The notes under the pieces: model-generated | Told to the model about the DNA's origin: nothing | What the model saw: only the letters and a program-made list of their open reading frames with translations | Databases searched by the model: none | Part shown: positions 8,518 to 16,540 of the stretch, piece after piece | How positions within the stretch are numbered: position 1 is the first letter of the stretch | How the letters are laid out: every line of letters begins with the position of its first letter | Assembly (NCBI RefSeq): GCF_000164695.2 | Contig: NC_014643.1 | Span: 496,001-560,000, forward strand | Direction of reading: 5' to 3' | Length of the DNA stretch: 64,000 nt | DNA from: Rothia dentocariosa ATCC 17931 | GTDB taxonomy: Bacteria > Actinomycetota > Actinomycetes > Actinomycetales > Micrococcaceae | Made by a program: the position numbers and the translations under genes

Positions 8518-11001
8518 TCACTCACTTTCGACCGGTGTGACCAGTCCTGTGTTCCCATCGACCCGAATCGTCTGACCCGACACAATATCCTGCGTACCGG
8601 ATTGAGTGCCAAGTACAGCGGGAATCCCGACCTCGCGCGCAACGATAGCCGCGTGAGAAAGCGGACCTCCAGTATCAGCCACCACGGCGGCAGCCACATT
8701 GAACAGTGGGGTCCAGGTGGGATCGGTGTACCGGCACACGAGTATTTCGCCCGGTTCCAGCAGCCCGAACTCTTCCGGCCCGTGGATAACCCGTGCCGTG
8801 CCCATCGTCACCCCTGGGCTCGCGCCAACTCCTTTGATGCCGTCCGTCTCAGACCGGTGATTCCCCCGGTCCCACCACAGAGTCTCAGCGGTTGTGCGCT
8901 TCTGCTTTCGGTGCGAAATCCTCTGCTGCAGATCGGAGGACGGTTCTTCTGCAAGCAGCGCAGATTCTACCTCATCAAATAGCGCATAGGTTACATCTGA
9001 GGGATTCGCCAAGATGCTGCGTTCAACGAGTCGATGTGCGATCTCATCCATGACCCTACGAGCCTCAACAAACCATTCTTCGATGAGATACAGAGAGCCT
9101 TCACGTGCGACATGCAGAGCCCGCAGCGCGGTGACCGTCTTATCCCAACGTTTATGCAGGAACCGTGGCAGTCGGCTGCGCACGAGCTGACGTTTATCGG
9201 CCCGATCTGCATCCATGGTGTGCCTGCCGCGAATACCAGCAGCAATCAGCGTGAAAAATGCTTCAGGGTTCTCGCCCCAAGACCTGCTTGAATAGGGCAG
9301 GTACATGCGCGGTGTGCGCGCCCCAATTCGCGACAGCGTCTGCTGAACCTCTTCGAGAAACGTCGGCCCGTTGGCGTGCTTCGAGAGAGATTCAACCGCG
9401 TTATCTGTTTCCACAAGGACGTCATCGAGACCGAGTTCGCGGGCGCGCTCGCAGAGACGCGAAATCTCACGGTCGATATGTGCCGTCACAAAATCGAGGT
9501 TCGCGAATAAATCCTCGGTGGTGATGCTCGGGCCGAGCCGCGCAATTTTAATCATCACATCCGCCTCAGCACGTTTGAACATTAGCGGCATGAGGTAGCG
9601 CGAGAAGCGAGCGCGCGTAAGCTCAGCTGCCGCATCAACCGCACGGTGGCTCCGCGCAATCAGATCACGGTCGGTTATACTCTCAAGCGTCCGGTTATCC
9701 GCCTGGAATGCTTCAAGTTCATGTTTCCAGTCCAGCGAATCTGCATCCCAGTCGGGGTTCACCGACGAAAAGGCCTGTCGGATCGTGCGCGGCAAGTGCG
9801 TTACGATGCGCGGCGAAACACGCGGCCACGTTGCATGAACGCTCGCAATCCCATCATCGCTGATGCGGATAACACGATCAACGGGTGGTGTATCCACACC
9901 GAAGGAACCGAGAACTTGCTGAACTTCCTGCTGTACCTTGCGCACGGGCATGATGTCCAAGGGATACGGTGCGGGATAATGCTCGATCAAGTCATCACGC
10001 ATCATCTGCAGAATCTTTGACTGTGCAGGTCCGTGTCCCGAGTCGGTGTTCGACAGATTCGATAAAGATGTAATCGGTCGAGTCTGCAAGAGGTAGAGCT
10101 CATCGCCGCATATACCCCACTCGATATCTTGGGGTGCGTTGTAATAGGCGGATACCTGCCGCCCGAGAGCATGGAGCCGTCGAAGATCGGAGTCTGACAG
10201 GCATGAAGCCGCGCGATCATTCGGTGGAACCGGGCTTCTCTTAGTCCCGCCAGTGTGGTCGAGGTCGATGCGTGTCTCTTTATCCCCGATGATCGTCTCG
10301 ACGGCGTGCCCCTGTGAGTCCAGCGTAAATGTATCCGGGTTGACATGGGCGGCGACGACGGACTCGCCAAGACCGTAGGAGGCGCTGACGAGCATCCGGT
10401 CCGTCATGCCAGAGATAGGATCTGCCGTAAATAAGACGCCCGCCACGTCTGCAGCAACCATTTCCTGCACCACCACGGCAAGTTCCGCCGATTCATGGGA
10501 GAACCCGGCTTCTGTGCGGTATGCCACTGCCCGATCCGTCCAGAGGGACGCCCAGCATCGCCTTAGAGCATCGACAACAGACTCTTCTCCCTGCACACCG
10601 AGATAGGTATCCTGCTGCCCCGCGAAACTCGCGCTGTCCAGGTCTTCCGTTGTCGCTGATGAACGTACCGCCACAACCGGCGATCCCAGCGCCCGATAAG
10701 CCTCGATGACGGCATCTCGCACGGCACGCGGGACTTCCTGCTTCAGGATCAGCTCTCGTGCAGCGTGAGAGTTCGTACCGGTTGCCTCGTGAATAATATC
10801 TTCAGCAATCGGTGCGACGGCTGCCCTGTAGGCGTCGGTTGTCACGCAAAATCCTGGCGGCACATTCAGACCGGCGCGATGCATCGTTATAAGGTTGGCT
10901 CCCTTGCCGCCGACGCTGACTACCTGAGCGTCCCCAGAGGGATGACCTCGCCGAAACCAGGATATGAACGCGGTCGTCTCTTGTTCGTGTGGGGTAGTCA
11001 T
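8518..11001 (-). CDS. PEP-utilising swivel-domain enzyme (PEP synthase / rifampin phosphotransferase-like)
   Basis: An 827-residue protein with three expected parts. The N-terminal PEP/pyruvate-binding ATP-grasp domain shows GGKGANL, VPPGFCVTTDAY, VAVRSSATTEDLDSASFAGQ and DIEWGICGDELYLLQTRP. A long helical middle follows. The C-terminal swivelling domain has the phosphorylated histidine in GGPLSHAAIVAREVGIPAV. This order and length fit the rifampin phosphotransferase/PEP-synthase-like group. The former phosphorylates rifamycins with the beta-phosphate of ATP; PEP synthase makes PEP from pyruvate. Sequence alone does not decide the substrate. No rifampin-associated inverted repeat is seen upstream. 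A 37-residue membrane peptide gene follows directly. It breaks the conserved order between the Tad genes and the Nudix gene, so it is probably an insertion. Confidence 0.8.
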   Translation of the reverse strand: MTTPHEQETTAFISWFRRGHPSGDAQVVSVGGKGANLITMHRAGLNVPPGFCVTTDAYRAAVAPIAEDIIHEATGTNSHAARELILKQEVPRAVRDAVIEAYRALGSPVVAVRSSATTEDLDSASFAGQQDTYLGVQGEESVVDALRRCWASLWTDRAVAYRTEAGFSHESAELAVVVQEMVAADVAGVLFTADPISGMTDRMLVSASYGLGESVVAAHVNPDTFTLDSQGHAVETIIGDKETRIDLDHTGGTKRSPVPPNDRAASCLSDSDLRRLHALGRQVSAYYNAPQDIEWGICGDELYLLQTRPITSLSNLSNTDSGHGPAQSKILQMMRDDLIEHYPAPYPLDIMPVRKVQQEVQQVLGSFGVDTPPVDRVIRISDDGIASVHATWPRVSPRIVTHLPRTIRQAFSSVNPDWDADSLDWKHELEAFQADNRTLESITDRDLIARSHRAVDAAAELTRARFSRYLMPLMFKRAEADVMIKIARLGPSITTEDLFANLDFVTAHIDREISRLCERARELGLDDVLVETDNAVESLSKHANGPTFLEEVQQTLSRIGARTPRMYLPYSSRSWGENPEAFFTLIAAGIRGRHTMDADRADKRQLVRSRLPRFLHKRWDKTVTALRALHVAREGSLYLIEEWFVEARRVMDEIAHRLVERSILANPSDVTYALFDEVESALLAEEPSSDLQQRISHRKQKRTTAETLWWDRGNHRSETDGIKGVGASPGVTMGTARVIHGPEEFGLLEPGEILVCRYTDPTWTPLFNVAAAVVADTGGPLSHAAIVAREVGIPAVLGTQSGTQDIVSGQTIRVDGNTGLVTPVESE

Positions 11002-11189
11002 CGCCCGATCACTGCCTTAATTGTGCTTCGTGCTGATTGTCGCCTTATCCAGTCTCAGCGGCAAAGTGCTCCTCTATCTTCTTAGAATATCTGCCGCGGC
11101 CGTGTTTGGACATAGATTACTGTCATCGAATTCGCCCCGACATGCAGGTTCATGCCTAACCGTCTTCGCATATTCGGGGTTCTCTCACC

Positions 11190-11195
11190 GATAAT
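11190..11195 (+). promoter_or_regulatory. Putative -10 element for leaderless polymerase mRNA
   Basis: GATAAT is followed by AGGAGT and then the GTG start at 11202. AGGAG sits only 1 nt from the start, too close for normal Shine-Dalgarno pairing. The six-base gap matches other leaderless-looking starts in the window. Confidence 0.45.
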
Positions 11196-11201
11196 AGGAG
11201 T

Positions 11202-13154
11202 GTGTACATTCTCGTTGTTCCCCTCGATGCGCCCGCCAGCGGTTCGGTCATTCCGCTGGATGCGCATCCCGCGCGTGCCCACACGGGCACGGGAACATCG
11301 GGGCTGGGTTCCCCTTCCTCCCCCGCTTTTTGGGGAGTTTTTCACGTCGAATCTCTTGCCCCGGCGCAGCTGTCCGGGCCTCATACGAAACTCAATATTC
11401 TGCGTGCCGACCGCGTGAGTACCGGGAATCTGCCCGCCTATGTGCGCGAAGTCGAACGCCGCTCTGACCCGCGTATTAACCCCGAGTCGAAGCAACCGCA
11501 CGCACGCTGGATATGGGCTGACACCCGCACGATTGCGCCTATTCTGCTGCGCAAAGGGGTGCGGGTTCAGCTATGCCACGATATGCGCCTGGTACAGCGA
11601 ATTCTGCGCACCGCGAGCACTCACCCGAGCGGGCATGTTCGTTATGACCCCGTTCTCGACCTGGCGCAGGATACTGTCGAAAAACCTGCGGGTAAGCTGC
11701 CCGTCGCACGCCAAATTGCTGGTCAGGGCGAGCTTTTCGGGGACGACTTTTTGACGGCGGCGGAAGAAAATACTGTATCTGGTCATGAGGCGGCGCCCCC
11801 AACACTGACATCGGCAGATACCGAGCTGGTGCACCAGCATCTCGACGAATTTACCGCGCAGCTGCGGGCGATCGCCACCGGTGCGCATCCCGAAAGGCTG
11901 CGGTTATTGGCGGCGGCGGAATCGGCAGGATCCCTGGTCGCGGCAGAAATCGAATACTACGGAATTCCCTTTGACACCGCCGCGCATGATGCCCATTTGA
12001 CTGAGATTTTGGGCCCGCGCCCGCCTGAAGGCGAGCATCCCGCCAAGCTGATGGAGCTTGCCGAGCAGATTCGCGCCGACCTTTTCGCGCCCCATCTGAA
12101 CCCGGATTCCCCGCAGGAACTTTTACGCGCGCTTCACGCCGCCGGGGTGAACGTACCCAGTACCCGCTCCTATGTGCTCAAGGGCTGGGCTGAGGAGACT
12201 GCCACGCAGCGGGAACGGCGGTGGGCGCTCATCGAGCCCATCCTCAGGTACAAGAAGCTGTACCGCATCTTTACGGCGAACGGGTGGTCTTGGGCGGATT
12301 CCTGGGTGCGCAACGGTCGTTTTCGCCCGCATCTTGAAGTTGGAGGCGCCGCGACCGGGCGGTGGGGCGCATCCGGTGGCGGGGCTCTGCAGCTTCCCGC
12401 CGAGATCCGTTCGGCAATTCTAGCTCCCGAAGGCGAGGTTTTTCTCGTTTCTGACGGTTCGCAGATTGAGCCGCGCATCCTGGCGGCGCTCAGCCACGAC
12501 GAGGCGCTGGCATCGGCGGGCCGCGGCACCGATATGTATGCGGGAATCGCCGAACTCGCCCGGCTTGAGGGCGTGGCGCTCACCGAACGCGCACAGGCTA
12601 AGGTGGGGCTTCTCGCCATTATGTACGGCGGGCGCAGCGGAGAGATTGGGGCGCTGCTGCCGCATGTTGCCAAGCTTTTTCCGCGTGCGATGGAGTTTAC
12701 GGAACGTGCGGCGCGCATCGGCGAGGTCGGCGGGCAGGTCACCACCTTTTTGGGGCGTACCTCACCCGCGCCAGACGAACGTTTCAAACGGACGGTCGCA
12801 GACCGTTCTACCCCGGCGGCGGAGTCGCGCGCTGTCTCCCTTTCTCGCTCTTACGGGCGTATGACCCGCAATTTTGTGGTGCAGGGAACGGCTGCGGAAT
12901 GGGCGCTGTGCTGGATGGGCAGGGTGCGTTCGCGTCTGCTGACCGAGACGGTTTTCGGCATGCCTATGCGCACCAAAATTGTCTATTTTCTGCACGATGA
13001 GCTGCTGCTGTGCGGCCCCAAGCTTGAGGCGGAGCGTGTCGAGAGGATTCTGCGGGAGTCTGCTGCAGAGGCGGCGCGCCTGCTTTTCGGGACGGTGCCG
13101 GTGGAATTCCCGGTCTCAGTGACGGTCACAACCAACTATGCCGAAGGTAAATAG
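11202..13154 (+). CDS. Bifunctional 3'-5' exonuclease / DNA polymerase, family A (PolA-like)
   Basis: A 650-residue family A polymerase without the N-terminal 5' nuclease of Pol I. Motif A is near residue 411 (FLVSDGSQIEPRILAAL, with the catalytic Asp and the SQIEPR core). The O-helix lies near 465 (RAQAKVGLLAIMYGG, with the conserved Arg, Lys and Tyr). Motif C is near 595 (YFLHDELLL, with the HDE catalytic pair). The ~230 N-terminal residues fit the diverged exonuclease-like domain of the actinobacterial 'bifunctional 3'-5' exonuclease/DNA polymerase' proteins; no intact exonuclease triad was confirmed. The start is GTG, chosen because a -10 hexamer lies six bases upstream. It is divergent from the PEP-enzyme gene and convergent with the Nudix gene. 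A repair or translesion role is inference. Confidence 0.85.
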   Translation: MYILVVPLDAPASGSVIPLDAHPARAHTGTGTSGLGSPSSPAFWGVFHVESLAPAQLSGPHTKLNILRADRVSTGNLPAYVREVERRSDPRINPESKQPHARWIWADTRTIAPILLRKGVRVQLCHDMRLVQRILRTASTHPSGHVRYDPVLDLAQDTVEKPAGKLPVARQIAGQGELFGDDFLTAAEENTVSGHEAAPPTLTSADTELVHQHLDEFTAQLRAIATGAHPERLRLLAAAESAGSLVAAEIEYYGIPFDTAAHDAHLTEILGPRPPEGEHPAKLMELAEQIRADLFAPHLNPDSPQELLRALHAAGVNVPSTRSYVLKGWAEETATQRERRWALIEPILRYKKLYRIFTANGWSWADSWVRNGRFRPHLEVGGAATGRWGASGGGALQLPAEIRSAILAPEGEVFLVSDGSQIEPRILAALSHDEALASAGRGTDMYAGIAELARLEGVALTERAQAKVGLLAIMYGGRSGEIGALLPHVAKLFPRAMEFTERAARIGEVGGQVTTFLGRTSPAPDERFKRTVADRSTPAAESRAVSLSRSYGRMTRNFVVQGTAAEWALCWMGRVRSRLLTETVFGMPMRTKIVYFLHDELLLCGPKLEAERVERILRESAAEAARLLFGTVPVEFPVSVTVTTNYAEGK

Positions 13155-13219
13155 GTCCACGCCGCCTACGCTCGTTTCTCTTCCCTCCCGCGAGCCTTTA
13201 GACACCCGCCAACGGCTGC

Positions 13220-13987
13220 TTACCCAGATACGGGCGCAGGTTTAAGTACCGAAGCATCCCACGGTACTGTCCAGGTGAGCGCATCAAAAATCTTATCGAG
13301 CACGATCGCAGTGAATCCCCACACGGTGAACTCGACCCGCGCATCACCGCCAGAGTGCACGACCTCAAACGCCGGGGTTTTATGGGTTATGCGCCCGCGC
13401 TTCACATATGCCGTATGCCGGTTGGCGGGGTTGAGCAAATCTCGCACAGGCACCCGCGCAATCAGGGCAGACTCGTTCGTATCGACCACGCCAACCCGCG
13501 TGGGTGAAGCCCACCACCCCAGCACCGGGGTCACCCTGAAATCGCTCACGGCAAGCGGCAGGGTCGGCAGCTCCCCCAGAATTTCAACACCCGCAGGGTC
13601 AAGCCCGGTCTCTTCCACGGCCTCGCGCAGGGCGGCGATGCGCCCTACCGGAACTCCCTGCTGGCGCGCCAGTTCGTAATCCTCGGGGTCGATTTTGCCG
13701 CCCGGGAATGCAGGCTGCCCGGCGTGTGAGCGCAGAGTATCCGCCCGCACCAAAAGCAGAACGTCCAGGTTCTCTCCCACGCAGTCCGGGCATCCGTCAA
13801 AGTCTGCGGATGCGCTCGGTTCATCATCGAGTACTCCGAAGAGAACGAGCACTGCCGCCTCTTTGGAGAGGGTACTGGTGGGTGCGTACCGCATGAGGGA
13901 TTCTATCTTGAAATCGAGTTTTCCTGCGGCAAGGTTCGCGAGTGCATCGCGGGCTTGTTCGGCGGCGGTGTTCAGGGTGTTAGGCAC
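13220..13987 (-). CDS. Nudix hydrolase, coenzyme A diphosphatase (NudL) type
   Basis: A 255-residue protein with the CoA-pyrophosphatase form of the Nudix fold: RADTLRSHAGQPAFPGGKID, then the Nudix box ending RIAALREAVEETGLDP. The segment before the box is diagnostic of the UPF0035/NudL group, which hydrolyses CoA or oxidised CoA to 4'-phosphopantetheine and ADP. The start is GTG at 13987, overlapping the last 8 nt of nth. That overlap and the pairing with nth are conserved in mycobacteria (Rv3672c/Rv3674c region) and indicate one transcript. An acidic insertion with a C-x2-C pair (FDGCPDCVGENL) before the box is unusual. Confidence 0.85.
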   Translation of the reverse strand: MPNTLNTAAEQARDALANLAAGKLDFKIESLMRYAPTSTLSKEAAVLVLFGVLDDEPSASADFDGCPDCVGENLDVLLLVRADTLRSHAGQPAFPGGKIDPEDYELARQQGVPVGRIAALREAVEETGLDPAGVEILGELPTLPLAVSDFRVTPVLGWWASPTRVGVVDTNESALIARVPVRDLLNPANRHTAYVKRGRITHKTPAFEVVHSGGDARVEFTVWGFTAIVLDKIFDALTWTVPWDASVLKPAPVSG

Positions 13988-14906
13988 TCAGCGGGTATCC
14001 TTCGGCGTGCAGTTGGCGGCGTGTGGCACCGGTGAGGAAGCGCAGGTGCAGGCGTTCACGACCGGGTGCCATTTCATATTTCATGAGTTTACGCGCTTTG
14101 GTTTCGTCCGTCTCGCCTTCACCCCAGGATGGGCACAGGTCGGCGATGGGGCAGACTCCGCTGGCGGGTTTGCGGGCGTGGCAGATACGCCGCCCGTGGT
14201 AGACCATGCGGTGTGAGAAGTCGGTCCATTCGCGCGGTTCGATAAGCTCGGCAACGTCGTGTTCGACTTTGACGGGATCGTCTTCGGTGGTGAATCCCAT
14301 GCGCCGCGCGAGCCTGCCGAAATGGGTATCGACGGTCAGCCCGGGTACCCCGAAAGCGTTACCGAGTACCACGTTTGCGGTTTTGCGCCCGACTCCTGCC
14401 AGTTTCACCAGTTTATCGAGTGTTCCGGGCACTTCTCCGTCGTAGTCGTCGGTGAGCTGGCGGGCGAGTTTGACGATAGATTTCGCTTTGGCGCGGTAGA
14501 ACCCGAGGGATTGAATATAGGGTTCGACTTCTTCTTCGGTGGCGGCGGCGAGGGCGGGCGCATCCGGGTAGCGGGCGAAGAGCGCCGGGGTTACCTGATT
14601 GACGCGCACATCGGTGGTTTGCGCCGAGAGCACCGTGGCGATCAGCAGTTCAAAGGCGTTCGTGAAGTCGAGTTCAGCCACGGCGTAGGGGTAAGTTTCG
14701 CCCAGGATGCGGTTGATTTTGCGGGCTCGGCGCACGGTGGCAAGGTGGCTTTCGGGGGCTTTGGCGAGTGCTTTCGCGCGGCGGCGTGCCGCTTGTGCCG
14801 CCTCAAACTCGGGCACGGTGCGGATGCTTAGCAGTTCACGTTCTTCTTCGGTGAGCTGTAGCTCTGGGGCTGTGTCGGTGGTGCTTTTCGGTGCGGATGC
14901 GCTCAT
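13980..14906 (-). CDS. nth: Endonuclease III (DNA glycosylase/AP lyase) lacking one iron-sulfur ligand
   Basis: A 308-residue base-excision repair enzyme that removes oxidised pyrimidines. The helix-hairpin-helix and catalytic segment is clear: LAGVGRKTANVVLGNAFG with the catalytic Lys, and LTVDTHFGRLARR with the catalytic Asp. The C-terminal iron-sulfur loop normally reads C-x6-C-x2-C-x5-C. Here it reads CHARKPASGVCPIADLC, so the second cysteine is a serine (codon AGC on the minus strand). The other three remain. The N-terminus has ~80 residues more than E. coli Nth, which is common in actinobacteria. ATG 14906 is preceded by TAGGCT and six bases, suggesting a leaderless message. Confidence 0.92.
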   Translation of the reverse strand: MSASAPKSTTDTAPELQLTEEERELLSIRTVPEFEAAQAARRRAKALAKAPESHLATVRRARKINRILGETYPYAVAELDFTNAFELLIATVLSAQTTDVRVNQVTPALFARYPDAPALAAATEEEVEPYIQSLGFYRAKAKSIVKLARQLTDDYDGEVPGTLDKLVKLAGVGRKTANVVLGNAFGVPGLTVDTHFGRLARRMGFTTEDDPVKVEHDVAELIEPREWTDFSHRMVYHGRRICHARKPASGVCPIADLCPSWGEGETDETKARKLMKYEMAPGRERLHLRFLTGATRRQLHAEGYPLSA

Positions 14907-14912
14907 AGCGCG

Positions 14913-14918
14913 AGCCTA
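14913..14918 (-). promoter_or_regulatory. Putative -10 element for leaderless nth-nudL mRNA
   Basis: TAGGCT on the minus strand is followed by CGCGCT and ATG. No Shine-Dalgarno is present. The -35 region is poor. Confidence 0.4.
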
Positions 14919-15017
14919 CCGTTTTTTGTCTGCTTTTCCCAGCTAGGGGTACCGAAGTTCGCCGTTACCGCACAGTTTCTGCCGCTTTTGAGCGGGTAAA
15001 TATGCCACACTAGGGGT

Positions 15018-15461
15018 ATGTCTGCAACGATTTTTGTTCTGAACGGCCCTAATCTGAATCTGCTGGGGCAGCGTCGCCCCGAGGTGTACGGGTACACAAC
15101 CCTGCACGATATTGAACTGATGGTGCGCGAGCGCGCCGCCCTGCACGGCTTCGATATTGAGTTTATGCAGTCCAATCATGAGGGTGTGTTGGTGGATGAG
15201 ATTCAGCGTGCACGCACCCGTGGCGCGGCGATTATTATCAACCCGGCGGCGTACACGCACACGTCGGTGGCGCTTCACGATGCGCTGGAGGCTGCCGAGC
15301 TGCCCGTCGTCGAGGTTCACCTCTCGAATGTGCACCGACGCGAGGAGTTTAGGCATCATTCGTATGTGTCCCCGCAGGCAACAGCGGTGATCGCCGGGGC
15401 AGGCGCCTACGGGTACGTGATGGCGGTAGATTTCTTGGCGCAGCATCTAGAGTCGGAGTAG
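15018..15461 (+). CDS. aroQ: Type II 3-dehydroquinate dehydratase
   Basis: A 147-residue enzyme of the shikimate pathway that dehydrates 3-dehydroquinate to 3-dehydroshikimate. It is a dodecameric cytoplasmic protein in characterised members. Diagnostic stretches are [19 protein letters not shown] (with the lid Arg and catalytic Tyr), [35 protein letters not shown], and [19 protein letters not shown] (with the catalytic His). Length is normal. AGGGG lies just before the ATG. It stands alone here without other aro genes. Its last 27 bases plus one are repeated 917 bp downstream, flanking a dehydrogenase gene. Confidence 0.95.
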   Translation: MSATIFVLNGPNLNLLGQRRPEVYGYTTLHDIELMVRERAALHGFDIEFMQSNHEGVLVDEIQRARTRGAAIIINPAAYTHTSVALHDALEAAELPVVEVHLSNVHRREEFRHHSYVSPQATAVIAGAGAYGYVMAVDFLAQHLESE

Positions 15462-15462
15462 A
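15435..15462. repeat. Direct repeat copy 1: 3' end of aroQ
   Basis: 28 bp starting TTGGCGCAGC and ending GGAGTAGA, covering the last codons and the stop of aroQ. It matches 16352-16379 at 27 of 28 positions. The interval between the two copies holds the short-chain dehydrogenase gene. Confidence 0.85.
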
Positions 15463-15594
15463 TTTCTGCGTTAATTGAAGCACCCAGATGGGTTACGTTC
15501 TGTTCTAGGGGTAGCTACGATTAACCAACCCGCATTTTTCGATTCCACAGCGGGAAGGTGTACCCACCCCTGAAAGACTTCTTAAGGAGGACAC

Positions 15595-16347
15595 ATGAAG
15601 ATCGCTCTTGTAGGTGCCACCGGAACAGCTGGTCGCGCCACCGCTCACGCCGCCCAGCAAGCAGGTCACGAGGTCATTGCTCTCTCTCGTGCCACAGGCA
15701 TCGATCTGCATACCGGAGAAGGACTAGCTGAGGCTCTGAACGGCACCCAGGTGGTCATTGACACGTCCAATGCTTTTCCTGCAGACCCCGCGGCCAGCCT
15801 GGTTGATACTTTTTCAGACGTTACCAAAACCCTGGAGAAAGCCTGCCAGCATGCTGGGGTACAGCATCTGGTTCACCTTTCCATCTGCAATATTGACCAC
15901 CCCGCATTTGACGATTTTGACTACTATCTCGCCAAGCGAGCGCAGGAGAAGGTTTTAGAGGACAGTTCCCTTCCGCACTCCATCGTCCGTTCTGCGCAGT
16001 GGATGGAGTTTGCTCTTAACCCTGCAGCCGTCACACAGACCGAGACCAACGTGAAGGTTCAAAACTGGCTGATTCAACCCATCGCTGTGGAGACTGTGGC
16101 AAAGGTACTCGTTCAAACTGCGACCGAAAGCCCGCGCAACCGGCAGATCGCTGGACCCGAGCAAATCTGGCTTCCAGAACTGACCCAAACCTACCTGCAC
16201 GCCATAGGTGATCGTCGAGAAGTCAGCGTTGTAGATCCTGTCTTAGATGCGCTCGCTGAGGGTGTTCTGCTTGCCCCCAAGAATGCAGAGTTACTTGGGC
16301 CCACGGTCGCTCAGTGGGCGGAGGATCAGACACCCACAAACAGGTGA
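15595..16347 (+). CDS. NmrA-like NAD(P)-binding short-chain dehydrogenase family protein
   Basis: A 250-residue Rossmann protein with N-terminal VGATGTAGRATAHAA (GxxGxxG dinucleotide site), and DTSNAF and HLVHLSICNID in the positions of atypical SDR strands. The DYYLAKRAQEKVL segment carries a Y-x3-K. It resembles NmrA/NAD(P)H-binding proteins that act as oxidoreductases or redox sensors; the substrate is unknown. AAGGAGGACAC before the ATG is a strong ribosome-binding site. The gene lies precisely between two copies of the aroQ end, which suggests it arrived as an insertion that duplicated its target or was captured by recombination. Confidence 0.75.
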   Translation: MKIALVGATGTAGRATAHAAQQAGHEVIALSRATGIDLHTGEGLAEALNGTQVVIDTSNAFPADPAASLVDTFSDVTKTLEKACQHAGVQHLVHLSICNIDHPAFDDFDYYLAKRAQEKVLEDSSLPHSIVRSAQWMEFALNPAAVTQTETNVKVQNWLIQPIAVETVAKVLVQTATESPRNRQIAGPEQIWLPELTQTYLHAIGDRREVSVVDPVLDALAEGVLLAPKNAELLGPTVAQWAEDQTPTNR

Positions 16348-16351
16348 CGTA

Positions 16352-16379
16352 TTGGCACAGCATCTAGAGTCGGAGTAGA
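16352..16379. repeat. Direct repeat copy 2: duplicate of aroQ 3' end
   Basis: 27 of 28 bases match the end of aroQ including its TAG. It begins 4 nt after the dehydrogenase stop and is not part of any gene here. Confidence 0.85.
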
Positions 16380-16432
16380 ACCGAAAAGGTTCGTCGTAGA
16401 GCCTCAGCGTCGAGCGGTGAGGCGGGCACACA

Positions 16433-16476
16433 AAGGTGCCTCACGCATCCAATGGTAAGGATACGTGAGGCACCTT
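16433..16476. terminator. Strong hairpin, probable bidirectional terminator
   Basis: 18-bp arms with a single mismatch (AAGGTGCCTCACG... / ...CGTGAGGCACCTT) around an 8-nt loop AATGGTAA. It lies between the convergent aroQ/dehydrogenase and marP genes. Confidence 0.75.
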
Positions 16477-16540
16477 ATATCTTGGTTGTCATCGCACGGT
16501 TACCCAGCGATAACATCATGCGTTTATCGTGTTACAGCAA

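Noticed and set aside
10765..11085. A rifampin-associated inverted repeat upstream of the PEP-utilising enzyme
   Set aside because: I looked for the known GC-rich 19-bp inverted repeat near the start and found nothing similar.
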